DNA of 64,000 bases from Vibrio sp. CDRSL-10 TSBA (GTDB taxonomy: Bacteria; Pseudomonadota; Gammaproteobacteria; Enterobacterales; Vibrionaceae). Both the position numbers and the translations under genes were made by a program. The stretch is taken from NCBI GenBank assembly GCA_039696685.1, contig CP155566.1, forward strand, positions 3,038,001 to 3,102,000. The letters are read 5' to 3'. Of the stretch, positions 1 to 9,285 are shown one piece after another (position 1 is the stretch's first letter; every line of letters begins with the position of its first letter). The notes under the pieces are model-generated. The model was given only the letters and a program-made list of their open reading frames with translations, was not told the DNA's origin and made no database searches.

Positions 1-468
1 GAGCCGCTCAGTGCCATCCTACCGGGGGTCGCACTGCATGAGTTATGGGGCATGATGTCAGTGGCAGAACAGGCCTTAATGGCCGTGTCGGTCTTCGTGG
101 TGGTCGCCGGTCTGCTTGGTATGCTGAGCAGCCTGTTGACCAGCCTGCAGGAGCGGCGGCGCGAGATGTCCATCCTGCGTGCGATGGGAGCGCGGCCAAG
201 ACATATCTTCAGCCTGCTGATCAGTGAAGCCGCCCTGCTGACTCTGGCCGGCATTGTGCTCGGAGTGCTTGGTCTATATGCCCTGCTCGCGCTGGCAGCG
301 CCGTTGATTGAAAGCCAGTACGGGATTCGTATCGACCTTGGCGCCATCAGTCGCCACGAATGGCAGTTGCTGGGTTATGTGCAATGCGCCGGAATTGTGA
401 TAGGAATTGTACCGGCCTTGCGCGCCTATCGGCAGTCGCTCAGTGATGGGATGACCATCCGGCTGTAA
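1..468 (+). CDS. ABC transporter permease, FtsX/MacB type (C-terminal part)
   Basis: The frame is open from base 1, so the start lies outside the window and about 155 C-terminal residues are visible. They show three hydrophobic segments and, between the first two, the sequence ERRREMSILRAMGARPRHI, typical of FtsX/MacB/LolC-type permeases. The protein would sit in the inner membrane and work with an ATPase encoded upstream. The next gene on the same strand, 84 bases on, is a secreted DUF3299 protein. In V. cholerae a comparable set close to the cys operon belongs to the Zrg zinc-uptake locus; assigning this gene to that locus is inference from position and family only. Confidence 0.8.
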   Translation, partial: EPLSAILPGVALHELWGMMSVAEQALMAVSVFVVVAGLLGMLSSLLTSLQERRREMSILRAMGARPRHIFSLLISEAALLTLAGIVLGVLGLYALLALAAPLIESQYGIRIDLGAISRHEWQLLGYVQCAGIVIGIVPALRAYRQSLSDGMTIRL

Positions 469-552
469 GTGGCAGCCACCCGATAACGACACTGACAACA
501 TCCATCTTCGTCCCGGTACTCAACCAGCCGGGACCACTACAAGGAAACGACT

Positions 553-1053
553 ATGAAAACGTGTTACCAGGCGATGTGCATACTACTGCTGAGCCTCTGT
601 GCACCCGCAGCGTTTGCCAGCGATGATGTGCTCCAACTCGACTGGCTCGATTTGATCCCGCAAAGCGAACGCAACCAGTTTGACCAGCAGGGATTACCGA
701 TGCCGGATCACAGCGGCAACGCCCAGGCCAAACAGTCAAAAATCGGCCATGTGCGCCCGGAGCTGAACGGCAGTAAAGTCAAAATTCCCGGTTTTGTTAT
801 TCCGCTCGAAGGGGATGAAAATACCGTGACTGAATTTCTGCTGGTGCCCTACTTCGGCGCCTGCATCCATGTGCCACCGCCGCCACCAAATCAGATTATT
901 TATGTGAAGTTTCCGCAAGGTGCGCCCGTGCAGGAGCTGTGGGACATAGTCTATGTGGTGGGTACATTAAAAACAGACTCGGTGAGTCTGGAACTGGCTG
1001 AAAGTGGCTACACCCTGCAAGGGGACAACCTTGAGCCTTACGACGACATGTAA
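553..1053 (+). CDS. DUF3299 family exported protein
   Basis: 166 residues. The first 22 form a signal peptide (charged start, hydrophobic LLLSLC stretch, cleavage after AFA), so the mature protein should be periplasmic. The core carries GFVIPLEGD followed by a Cys-Ile-His motif and PPPPPNQI, hallmarks of DUF3299. The ATG has a good ribosome site (AAGGA, 541-545). It directly follows an FtsX-like permease gene on the same strand and is probably cotranscribed. The function of DUF3299 is not established; the conserved Cys/His and the neighbouring permease make a role in metal handling at the envelope plausible, which is inference. Confidence 0.82.
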   Translation: MKTCYQAMCILLLSLCAPAAFASDDVLQLDWLDLIPQSERNQFDQQGLPMPDHSGNAQAKQSKIGHVRPELNGSKVKIPGFVIPLEGDENTVTEFLLVPYFGACIHVPPPPPNQIIYVKFPQGAPVQELWDIVYVVGTLKTDSVSLELAESGYTLQGDNLEPYDDM

Positions 1054-1246
1054 TACGAAGCTAACCAGCCGGTTTAATCAAAAGATTGGGCTTAATAAAA
1101 CGCTTTGATTGAATAAAAGTTTTGGTTCTATAAACATTTGGGGTTAACAAAAAATGTTCCGTGAGCCAACGTTGTTAAGTCAGCCAATATTGTTAATGTT
1201 AGCACAAGCCATAAATGGTTATGAAAACCACCTGTTGATTGTGATG

Positions 1247-1351
1247 CTAAATCAGATATTTGGACAGATACGTCAGTACGCCCAGATAAACGACAAACAG
1301 TAAAACAATCGACAGGTGCTTGCGCATTCTGTTATCCCGGCACTCTTTCAT
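1247..1351 (-). CDS. Candidate 34-residue single-pass membrane protein
   Basis: A short minus-strand frame inside an otherwise gene-free gap. It encodes a polar N-terminus of about 12 residues (MKECRDNRMRKH), one hydrophobic helix (LSIVLLFVVYLGVLTYL) and a short SKYLI tail, as expected of a small inner-membrane protein with the N-terminus inside. A GGGGGTGAG run just before the ATG at 1351 could serve as ribosome site; the internal ATG at codon 9 is an alternative start. I recognise no family. The helix and purine-rich leader argue for a real gene, but length alone cannot exclude chance. Confidence 0.5.
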   Translation of the reverse strand: MKECRDNRMRKHLSIVLLFVVYLGVLTYLSKYLI

Positions 1352-1497
1352 ACTCACCCCCAGCGCTAATGATTAACAATTTTAACAAAATATTATCATT
1401 CGTGGTAGCGCAAATTTGTCGATCGTAACTCTGGCTATCACCGCACATACAGGGTAGATTTTAACCTATGTGTGTATCTGTATAAGTGCCCGAAAAC

Positions 1498-2395
1498 ATG
1501 GCCGATCCTAAACAATCCGTGGTGATCGAACACGAAGCAACAACCGGCTCCGGCCAGGAAAAACGCTCCCATTATGTCAAAGACAGTGCTAACCGCATTA
1601 TCGCGATTGCCCAGCAGCATGGCCTGGATGCTTTACTAAGCAGCGAGCCGGCTAAAAAGACACCCTTTGAACGGGCATTAAAACGCGAACGCGATCGTAA
1701 AGAGCAGCGCCAGAAGAATCTCGAGCAAATCGTACGTCTGGCGCATGTTTCCTGTCGTAATGAAACAGCTGGAGAACCCGATCAGGACTGGCTGTATCGT
1801 TTTTTTGATATGGCCCAGGATATCCATAATTCATCGATGCAGCGCCTGTGGGCACAAGTGCTGAAGCGCGAAGTGACTAATCCGGGTTTTACTTCGATGA
1901 AAGCACTGCAGCTCCTGCAGGGTATGACCCCCAAAGAAGCGCAGATTTTGCAGCGTGCAGCCGCTCTGGCCTGCAGCTTCGGCGCAGATAGCAGCCTGAA
2001 ACTGCTATTTGGCCTCAAAGTTCAGCACAGTCTGTTCCGGCTGGGAAAACGGGAAAGCACCAATACACTCAATATCGGTAACCATCAACTGCCCTACGCC
2101 AGCCTGCTGGTATTGATCGAAACTCGGCCTGTTGCACGCCAGCGAGCTGGAGTCGGGGGAAATTGAAATCGATCCGCCCCTCAGTCTCAGTTATCAGGGT
2201 AAGCAGCTGTCGTTAAATGCCAACTCACGCGGTGTGCGCCTGCTTTATTACCGTTTTTCACCGACCGGTAACGAGCTGTGCCGTCTGCTTGGTAATAAAC
2301 CGAACATGAGTTATTACGATCAGCTGGTCGCACTGCTGAGTCAGAAATTTACCGTGCACAGCGACGCCAGCAGCAGTATTCACCATACGGTGTAA
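1498..2395 (+). CDS. TIGR03899 family protein (apparent frameshift at 2119-2123)
   Basis: Uncharacterised Vibrio protein. As written, the frame from the start breaks near 2120 and resumes one frame over. The site reads GATCGAAACTCGG; dropping one A gives an uninterrupted 298-residue product passing through LVLIELGLLHASELESGE. The N-terminal half is highly charged and helical (KRERDRKEQRQKN), the middle contains FFDMAQDIHNSSMQRLWAQ, and the C-terminus is compact. No signal peptide or membrane segment is visible, so it is likely cytoplasmic. I chose the ATG at 1498; a GTG at 1486 in the same frame is possible, and neither has a clear ribosome site. Function unknown. Confidence 0.75.
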
Positions 2396-2428
2396 GCCAG
2401 CCGGAGCGCTTAACCTACATCAGAAACA

Positions 2429-2456
2429 CAAAAATCAGGCCGGGGCCTGATTTTTA
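2429..2456. terminator. Bidirectional rho-independent terminator
   Basis: AAAATCAGGCC pairs with GGCCTGATTTT around a tiny GG-centred loop, with an A-run on one side and a T-run on the other. It lies between the convergent TIGR03899 gene and cysC, so it can end transcripts from both directions. Confidence 0.8.
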
Positions 2457-2507
2457 TTTCACTCTGACTGAGTATTTGATGTCGATATTTCGTGTTTGAT
2501 CGCGCGC

Positions 2508-3128
2508 TTAGCGTTTAATGATCGCACGTTGCGTCAACGCTGCCACACACTGCTCCACCAGCTCATCAATATTTTTGTCACCGGCCGGTAGATCGATCTC
2601 CGGATTCAGCGGCGCTTCGTACGCTGAATCAATGCCGGTGAAATTCGGGATTTCGCCAGCGCGTGCTTTCTTATACAGCCCTTTCGGGTCACGCTGCTCA
2701 CACACTTCCAGCGAGGTGTTGACAAACACTTCGATGAACTCGCCTTCCGGCAGCAGGTCACGCACCAGCTGACGCTCAGCACGGTGCGGAGAGATAAACG
2801 CTGTCAGTACAATCAGACCCGCATCGGCCATCAGCTTTGCCAGCTCACCGATACGACGGATATTCTCGCGGCGATCCTGTTCAGAAAAACCTAAATCGCT
2901 GCACAGACCGTGACGCACATTGTCACCATCCAGCAGGTACGTGTGGAAACCCAGCTCAGCAAGGCGGTTTTCTAACGCGCCGGCTACCGTTGATTTGCCT
3001 GCACCAGACAAACCGGTGAACCAGAGTACGGCCGGTTTTTGCTGTTTCAGCTCGGCACGAAAGTGCTTATCAACCGCATGTTGATGCCACACGATGTTTT
3101 CGTCTTTCACATTAGATGCGGTGCTCAT
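2508..3128 (-). CDS. cysC: Adenylyl-sulfate kinase
   Basis: Phosphorylates adenosine 5'-phosphosulfate with ATP to give PAPS, the second activation step of sulfate assimilation, in the cytoplasm. The 206 residues match the family. The P-loop GLSGAGKS is at about residues 39-46, the APS-binding DGDNVRHGL follows near 67-75, and FISP with downstream arginines is near 111-120. It is the last gene of the minus-strand run cobA-cysD-cysN-permease-cysC; in E. coli cysC directly follows cysN, whereas here a permease gene lies between them. Confidence 0.96.
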   Translation of the reverse strand: MSTASNVKDENIVWHQHAVDKHFRAELKQQKPAVLWFTGLSGAGKSTVAGALENRLAELGFHTYLLDGDNVRHGLCSDLGFSEQDRRENIRRIGELAKLMADAGLIVLTAFISPHRAERQLVRDLLPEGEFIEVFVNTSLEVCEQRDPKGLYKKARAGEIPNFTGIDSAYEAPLNPEIDLPAGDKNIDELVEQCVAALTQRAIIKR

Positions 3129-3161
3129 AAGTCATCCTTCTGCACATTATTGATTGTAAAA

Positions 3162-4887
3162 TTAAAATGGGAAAAATACCGGGATCAGGGTCAGGACCAG
3201 AATGGAGTAGACCAACGAAATCGGGATACCGATACGCACATAATCCGACATTTTGTAATTACCTACGCTATAAACCAGCAGATTGGTCTGATAACCGTAA
3301 GGCGAAATAAAACTGGCGCTGGCGCCAAACAGCACGGCCATGATAAAGGGCATCGGATCGACGCCGTAGCCGACAGCCATACTGTAGCCAATCGGGAATG
3401 CCAGTGCCGCAGCGGCGTTATTGGTAATCAGTTCCGTCAGCACCAGGGTCACCAGATAGGTTGCCACCAGGGCACCAAATACCCCCCAGCCGTTAAACGC
3501 CTGGATAAACATCTCGCCCATTTCCTGCGATAAGCCGGACGAGATCATCAGTTGGGCAATGGAGAGCGCTGAACCGACAATCACCACGATATCGAGCGGG
3601 AAGCGGCGGCGCAGTTCACTGACCTGTACGATGCCGCACACAAACAGCACTAATAAATACGCCAGCAGCCCTTTGATAATCGGCAAAACACCAAGCAGGG
3701 ACGCACCGATGACGGCCGCAAATCCTAGCAGTACCAGGCTGGATTTGGTGGTGTCGAGTTTGGCGCTCGAATCAAGATCGTTGATCAGCACAAATTCACG
3801 GCTGTTGGAACGACGCTGGGCATCAAAACCTTTGCCCGGAACCAGAACCAGAGTATCACCTGCGGTGAGGGTAATATTGCCCAGACCACCTTCCAGACGC
3901 TCATGACCACGGCGAATGGCGACGACAACGGCATCAAAACGATCCCGGAAGCGGCTCGATTTCAACGTGGTATTACAAAAACTGGCCGATGAGCTGACCA
4001 CAACTTCAACAAAGTTCTGGCCATTGAGATGATGCTGGCCAAACAGGGTCAGCCCCTGAATCTCCTGCAGCGTGGAGACGCTCTCAACATCGCCACAGAA
4101 ACAGCAGACGATCACGCGCCTGCAGAATAAAATCCGGTCCGACCGAGCGGACGCTTTCGTCGTCACGAATCACTTCAGCCAGAAACAGTTTGCGCAGCTC
4201 ACGCAGATTATTTTCTGCGATGCTGTGCCCGACCAGAGGAGAGCCCGGCTCAACAATGGCCTCAAGAAAATAGGGTAAATCATCCTGACTCTGTTCATCA
4301 TAACTCGGCAGCAGATAGCTGAGCGGGATCAAGATGATCACGCAGCCCACCAGCACGGCTAGGCCGATCAAAGACGGTGCGAAAAAGTCGAGACTGGGTA
4401 GCCCGGCATCTTCCACAAAGCTATTGATGATCAGGTTGGTCGAGGTGCCGATCAAGGTCAGGGTGCCGCCAAAAATTGCGGTATAAGAAAGCGGGATCAA
4501 CAAACGCGAAGGCGCGTGTTGCTGGTTGCGTTTGATCGCACCGATCAACGACACCACCACCGCAGTGTTATTGGTAAACGAGGATAAAAACGCGGTTGAG
4601 AACCCCAGCTTGGCGACGACCATGCCGAGATTACCTTCAGAAATATTACGGCTTACCCAACTGACCAGGCGTGTTTTTTCCAACGCCGTGGAAGCCAGAA
4701 TAAGTAACACTAAAGTCAGTAAAGAAGCGTTAGTGAAATTCGCCGCCAGCTCGGTGACATCCATCATGCCAGTCATAAAAGCAGCAAATGCTGCGCCGGC
4801 AAAGATAAAGCTCGGCTTAATTCTTGTCACTAACAGACAGGTCACAATGCCCAGCAGAATCGCCAGTACCAGCCCTTGTTCCCACAT
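3162..4887 (-). CDS. SLC13/DASS-type permease with two RCK_C domains, probable sulfate transporter (apparent frameshift at 4098-4102)
   Basis: Inner-membrane anion transporter with hydrophobic segments at both ends and a soluble middle containing two TrkA-C (RCK_C) domains, recognisable in the GSPLVGHSIAE...RDRLLF and LTAGDTLVLVPG stretches. As written, the frame breaks inside the first RCK_C domain, where plus-strand CACAGAAACAGC should read CACAGAACAGC. Removing one base joins DRLLF to CGDVES and gives 574 residues, a normal length. Its place between cysN and cysC points to sulfate or another sulfur oxyanion as substrate; that is inference from the operon. The start ATG at 4887 is preceded by a GGGAAG ribosome site. 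Confidence 0.85.
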
Positions 4888-4933
4888 AACGCTTCCCTCG
4901 ATATAGGGGCAGTCACCTGCCCCTCATCACTGA

Positions 4934-6361
4934 TCACTTAAGCAATTGACTCAGATCTTTGGCATCCCAGTGTGGGAAGTGCTTACGGATCAGCGCGTTG
5001 AGTTCCACTTCAAACGCAGAGAATTGGCCTTCGGCTTGCGCCACATTCTGCAGACTGTCACGCACCAGACCGGCACCGACTGTGACGTTAGTCAGACGGT
5101 CAATGATGATGAAACCACCGGTGTCAGCACAATCCAGGTACTTGTCCAGCGCAACAGACTGGTTAAAGGTCCATTCACACAAACCGATACCGTTCAGTGG
5201 CAGCTCTTCAGACTGGAAAGTTTCCAGATTGTTGATGTCGTACTGGTGACGAACCGCAACGACCTGACCAACCGTCTTCATGCCTGCGATCTTCACATCG
5301 TATTCACGACCTGGTTTCAGAGGTTGCTCAGTCATCCACACCACATCCGCCAGCAGATGGTTAGTGCTGTCGACATGATCCTGCTCCAGCACAATCAGAT
5401 CGCCACGGCTGATATCAATTTCATCAGCCAGAGTCAGCGTGACCGCCAGACCAGCGCTTGCTTGTGGCAGATCGCCATCGAACGTCACAATGCGGGCAAC
5501 TGTTGAAGTTTTGCCTGATGGCAGCACTTTAATTTTATCGCCAACGCTGACGGCACCGGATGAGATGGTGCCGGCAAAGCCACGGAAATCCAGGTTAGGA
5601 CGGTTCACGTACTGTACCGGGAAGCGGAATTCACCAGTGCCTTTTTCCTGATCAACATCGACGGTTTCCAGCAGATCCAGCAGTGACGGACCTTGGTACC
5701 AAGCCATGTTCTCGCTCTTATCCACCACGTTATCGCCTTCCAGCGCAGACAGTGGAATGATCTCGATGTTGGTTTCACCCTGCAGGTGCTTAGAGAACTC
5801 CAGGTACTGAGCACGAATCTCTTCAAAACGCTCCTGAGAGTAATCAACCAGGTCCATTTTGTTCACCGCAACGATGAAGTGCTTCAGACCCAGCAGGTTC
5901 GAAATGAACGAGTGACGACAAGTTTGATCCAGCACGCCTTTACGCGCATCGATCAGAATCACCGCCAGATCACAGGTCGACGCACCAGTCGCCATGTTAC
6001 GGGTGTACTGCTCGTGTCCCGGAGTATCAGAAATGATGAATTTACGTTTCTGAGTCGAGAAGTAACGGTACGCCACATCAATGGTGATGCCCTGCTCACG
6101 CTCGGCCTGCAGGCCGTCAACCAGCAGCGCCAGATCCGGACGCTCACCGGTAGTACCGACACGTTGGCTGTCGGAATGCACAGCAGCCAGCTGATCTTCA
6201 TAAATTTGTTTTGAGTCGTGAAGCAGACGACCAATCAGTGTACTTTTACCATCGTCTACCGAACCACAAGTCAGGAATCTAAGTAGCGATTTATGTTGGT
6301 GTTGATTGAGGTAACCTTCAATACCTAGCTCAGCAAGTTGAGCTTGAACTGCACTATTCAT
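4934..6361 (-). CDS. cysN: Sulfate adenylyltransferase subunit 1 (GTPase subunit)
   Basis: With CysD it makes adenosine 5'-phosphosulfate from sulfate and ATP; GTP hydrolysis by CysN drives the reaction. The 475 residues contain the G-protein motifs GSVDDGKST (G1, near residue 33), [12 protein letters not shown] (G3) and NKMDLVD (G4), followed by EF-Tu-like beta-barrel domains. The frame is intact. It starts 17 bases after the end of cysD, as expected for translational coupling in a shared operon. Confidence 0.97.
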   Translation of the reverse strand: MNSAVQAQLAELGIEGYLNQHQHKSLLRFLTCGSVDDGKSTLIGRLLHDSKQIYEDQLAAVHSDSQRVGTTGERPDLALLVDGLQAEREQGITIDVAYRYFSTQKRKFIISDTPGHEQYTRNMATGASTCDLAVILIDARKGVLDQTCRHSFISNLLGLKHFIVAVNKMDLVDYSQERFEEIRAQYLEFSKHLQGETNIEIIPLSALEGDNVVDKSENMAWYQGPSLLDLLETVDVDQEKGTGEFRFPVQYVNRPNLDFRGFAGTISSGAVSVGDKIKVLPSGKTSTVARIVTFDGDLPQASAGLAVTLTLADEIDISRGDLIVLEQDHVDSTNHLLADVVWMTEQPLKPGREYDVKIAGMKTVGQVVAVRHQYDINNLETFQSEELPLNGIGLCEWTFNQSVALDKYLDCADTGGFIIIDRLTNVTVGAGLVRDSLQNVAQAEGQFSAFEVELNALIRKHFPHWDAKDLSQLLK

Positions 6362-6378
6362 TTTCTTTCCTTAGACCC

Positions 6379-7288
6379 TTAGAAGTAACCTTGACGTTTT
6401 TTCATTTCCATCGATCCTGACGAATCGTGGTCGATCGCACGGCCCTGACGCTCACTTGATGTAGCTACCAGCATCTCTTCGATGATTTCCGGCAACGTTT
6501 TCGCTTCAGATTCCACTGCACCAGTCAGCGGGTAACAGCCCAGAGTACGGAAACGTATGCTCTTATGCTGGATCTCTTCACCCGGCTTCAGTTTCATACG
6601 GTCGTCATCCACCATGATCAGCATGCCATCACGCTCAACCACAGGACGGACGTCCGACAGGTACAGAGGAACGATTTCAATGTTTTCCAGGTAGATGTAT
6701 TGCCAGATATCCAGCTCGGTCCAGTTCGACAGAGGGAAAACACGGATGCTCTCGCCTTTGTTGATCTGACCGTTGTAAGTTTTCCACAGCTCCGGACGCT
6801 GGTTTTTTGGATCCCAGGTATGGTTCTTGTCACGGAATGAGTAAACGCGCTCTTTGGCACGTGATTTCTCTTCATCACGACGGGCACCACCGAACGCAGC
6901 ATCAAAACCGTATTTGTTCAGCGCCTGCTTCAGACCCTGAGTTTTCATGATGTCAGTGTGCTTAGAAGAACCGTGGTCAAACGGGTTGATTCCCATCGCC
7001 AAACCTTCCGGGTTTTTGTGTACCAACAGCTCGAAACCGTATTTCTTCGCCGTTGCATCACGGAAACGCGATCATGTCGCGGAATTTCCAGTCGGTATCA
7101 ACGTGTAACAGAGGGAATGGAATCTTGCCCGGATAAAACGCTTTACGCGCCAGATGAAGCATGACCGACGAATCTTTACCGATCGAGTACATCATCACTG
7201 GGTTGGCAAATTCGGCAGCCACTTCACGAATGATGTGGATACTTTCTGCCTCAAGCTGTTTTAAATGGGTTAAGCGTTGTTGATCCAT
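6379..7288 (-). CDS. cysD: Sulfate adenylyltransferase subunit 2 (apparent frameshift at 7063-7067)
   Basis: Catalytic ATP-pyrophosphatase-type subunit of ATP sulfurylase, partner of CysN. The PP-loop region [13 protein letters not shown] is in the first 50 residues. The written sequence stops after DMIAFP because plus-strand CACGGAAACGCG carries one A too many. With GAAC instead, the protein continues [20 protein letters not shown] and reaches 302 residues, the usual length. The break would destroy sulfate assimilation if real, yet all the other cys genes are kept, which argues for a sequence error. Confidence 0.93.
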
Positions 7289-7359
7289 TTTGCGTGCTTC
7301 CTTTTAGCTGCCTGGTGGCTTGAAAGGCCCTGCGGGCCTCGCAATTTGAATTATGTTTG

Positions 7360-8235
7360 TTATGCAATTTGGGTAGACGGCGCGGTATTGTCGCCAAACC
7401 ACGTCAGTTTGTTGGCCAGAGTCACCACTTCACCAATCACAATCAGTGACGGTGATTCGGCGTGAGCGGCCAACTGCGGCAGTTCACTGAGCTGACCGCG
7501 AAACACTTTCTGGGTCGACTGCGTACCACGCTCGATAATCGCTATCGGGGTGCCCGCACTGCGGCCGTTTTCAATCAGTTGCTGTGCAATGGTGCTGGAC
7601 TTCATCAGCCCCATATAAATCACCAGCGTTTGCTGGCTGCGAGCCAGGGTTGACCAGTCCATTTCAGCCGCGGCTTCCGCTTTGAGATGACCAGTAATAA
7701 ACAACGCCGACTGCGCATAATCTCGGTGGGTAAGCGGAATGCCCGCATAGGCTGTTGCGCCGGCAGCGGCCGTAATGCCGGGAATTACCTGAAAGGACAC
7801 ACCTGCATCGAACAACACTTCCAGCTCTTCACCGCCACGGCCGAACATAAACGGATCGCCGCCTTTGATACGCACCACGCGATGACCTTGTTTGGCAAAC
7901 TCAACCAGCAACTGGTTAGTTTTCTCCTGCGGAACACTGTGGTGACCGGCACGTTTACCCACACACACCAGAATGGTCTCATCCGGGATCAATGCCATGA
8001 TGTCGTCAGAAACCAGATAGTCGTACAACACCACATCCGCCTGTTGCAGATAGCTCAGCGCTTTAACCGTCAGCAGTTCAGGATCGCCAGGGCCGGCACC
8101 AACCAGAGCGACTTCACCGGCTTGCAGCTGGCTGCGAGCAATACGTTTAAACGCATCCGGCTGTTTGCCTGATTCAATTGCCACTAAACGTGGTGTTTTA
8201 TTTTGCAGTGTTGGCACCGTTTCTGAGCCCGCCAT
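7360..8235 (-). CDS. cobA: Uroporphyrinogen-III C-methyltransferase
   Basis: SAM-dependent double methylation of uroporphyrinogen III to precorrin-2, the first step toward siroheme, the cofactor of sulfite reductase. This explains its place at the head of the sulfate-assimilation operon. The protein has [12 protein letters not shown] near the N-terminus and the conserved [14 protein letters not shown]. It lacks the N-terminal dehydrogenase/ferrochelatase half found in full CysG. I chose the ATG at 8235 (291 residues) because AAGGA sits 8 bases upstream; the frame stays open upstream, but with no better ribosome site. Confidence 0.92.
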   Translation of the reverse strand: MAGSETVPTLQNKTPRLVAIESGKQPDAFKRIARSQLQAGEVALVGAGPGDPELLTVKALSYLQQADVVLYDYLVSDDIMALIPDETILVCVGKRAGHHSVPQEKTNQLLVEFAKQGHRVVRIKGGDPFMFGRGGEELEVLFDAGVSFQVIPGITAAAGATAYAGIPLTHRDYAQSALFITGHLKAEAAAEMDWSTLARSQQTLVIYMGLMKSSTIAQQLIENGRSAGTPIAIIERGTQSTQKVFRGQLSELPQLAAHAESPSLIVIGEVVTLANKLTWFGDNTAPSTQIA

Positions 8236-8684
8236 GTTAGTCATCCTTACCCGATTGATGGTTGCATTATGGGCAGTTCTTGTTATTACCTGAAATTCTA
8301 AAATTTCATTTTTTATTCTAAAAGCTGATATAGGAATTACATATTTAAAGAATTGGCTTTGAATTGAACATTCTTGCGTTCCACACCAATAACACAACGG
8401 AAGTGAGCAGTACGTCACATAATTCCGTAAGTGACTGGAACACCAAGATTACGTGATATCAGAAGCTAATTTAGTCGAGAGCGGTTAGTCTTATATTGTT
8501 CGATGTGATGGCTGGAAATGAGTCGAAACCAGGCCTGACGTTAGGCTAGAATAAGTCAAAATTTCATGCTGCCCGAACTGTGACCGGCGGACAAAACGTT
8601 AGCCAGTCAAACCAGAACCTGGCCCAAACGGCATAAATAGCCCTGCTTCACCGCCGGCATATAACCGCTTAACAAGGACACCAG
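8236..8684. other. Intergenic region between divergent cobA and the Crp/Fnr-like gene
   Basis: 449 bases with no convincing gene. The part nearest cobA (about 8290-8365) is strongly AT-rich, with repeated ATTCTAAAA/AAATTTCA tracts, and is where the promoter and activator site (CysB would be expected) of the cys operon should lie. I could not identify a CysB site with confidence. The part nearest the regulator gene is of ordinary composition. Confidence 0.5.
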
Positions 8685-9285
8685 ATGGCATTGCCTCACG
8701 ACACAATTTCGCAGCAGTTTTACCAACAGATGCTGCAACATGGCTTTAGTGCCACGCAAATAGAACAGCTGCTGACCGGTGCGTTTCCCGCTCGAACTGC
8801 CAACCCGGCACATACTGGTTAATCAGGGCGAAGTGCCAAGTCACTTTTATTTTGTCAGTCAGGGGATCTGCCATGCCAGTTACCTGACCGAGCAGGGCAA
8901 AGAATTCAGTAAAGAGTTTTACTGGGAAGAGGACTGGATTATCGGTTTTGAAAACCTGATTCAGAATACGCCATCACCCTACTTACTGGAGACGCTGACG
9001 CCGGTGGTTTTGTTATGTCTGCCGCTGCAGCACCTGCATCAATGGCGCAGCGAAGCTCATCCGTTATACATCAAACTGCTGGAAACCCAGTTGATGCATA
9101 AAGAGAATAAAGAGAGAGTGATGTTGCTGTTGCGCCCGGAGCAGAGATATCAGGCGATGTGCGAACAGTTTCCTGACTTAATTCCGCGCATCAGCGATAC
9201 TCTGATCGCCGCCTATCTGGGGATAACCCCCATCAGTCTCAGCCGGATCAAAGCCCGGCTGAGAGCTGAGTCGCGTCTTATTTGA
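8685..9285 (+). CDS. Crp/Fnr-family transcriptional regulator (apparent frameshift at 8783-8787)
   Basis: From the ATG at 8685 the frame runs through LPHDTISQQFYQQMLQHG and breaks after LLTGAFP. The site GCGTTTCCCGC restored to GCGTTCCCGC continues with LELPTRHILVNQGEVPSHFY, giving 199 residues. The middle is a cyclic-nucleotide-binding-type beta-roll (VNQGEVPSHFYFVSQG) and the C-terminus has a helix-turn-helix (DTLIAAYLGITPISLSRIKA). It lacks the phosphate-binding arginine pattern of true CRP, so the ligand is unknown. It stands alone and overlaps the convergent dbpA by a few bases. Confidence 0.8.

Noticed and set aside
8290..8365. CysB operator upstream of cobA
   Set aside because: The region is AT-rich in the right place, but CysB sites are too degenerate to be recognised by eye here.
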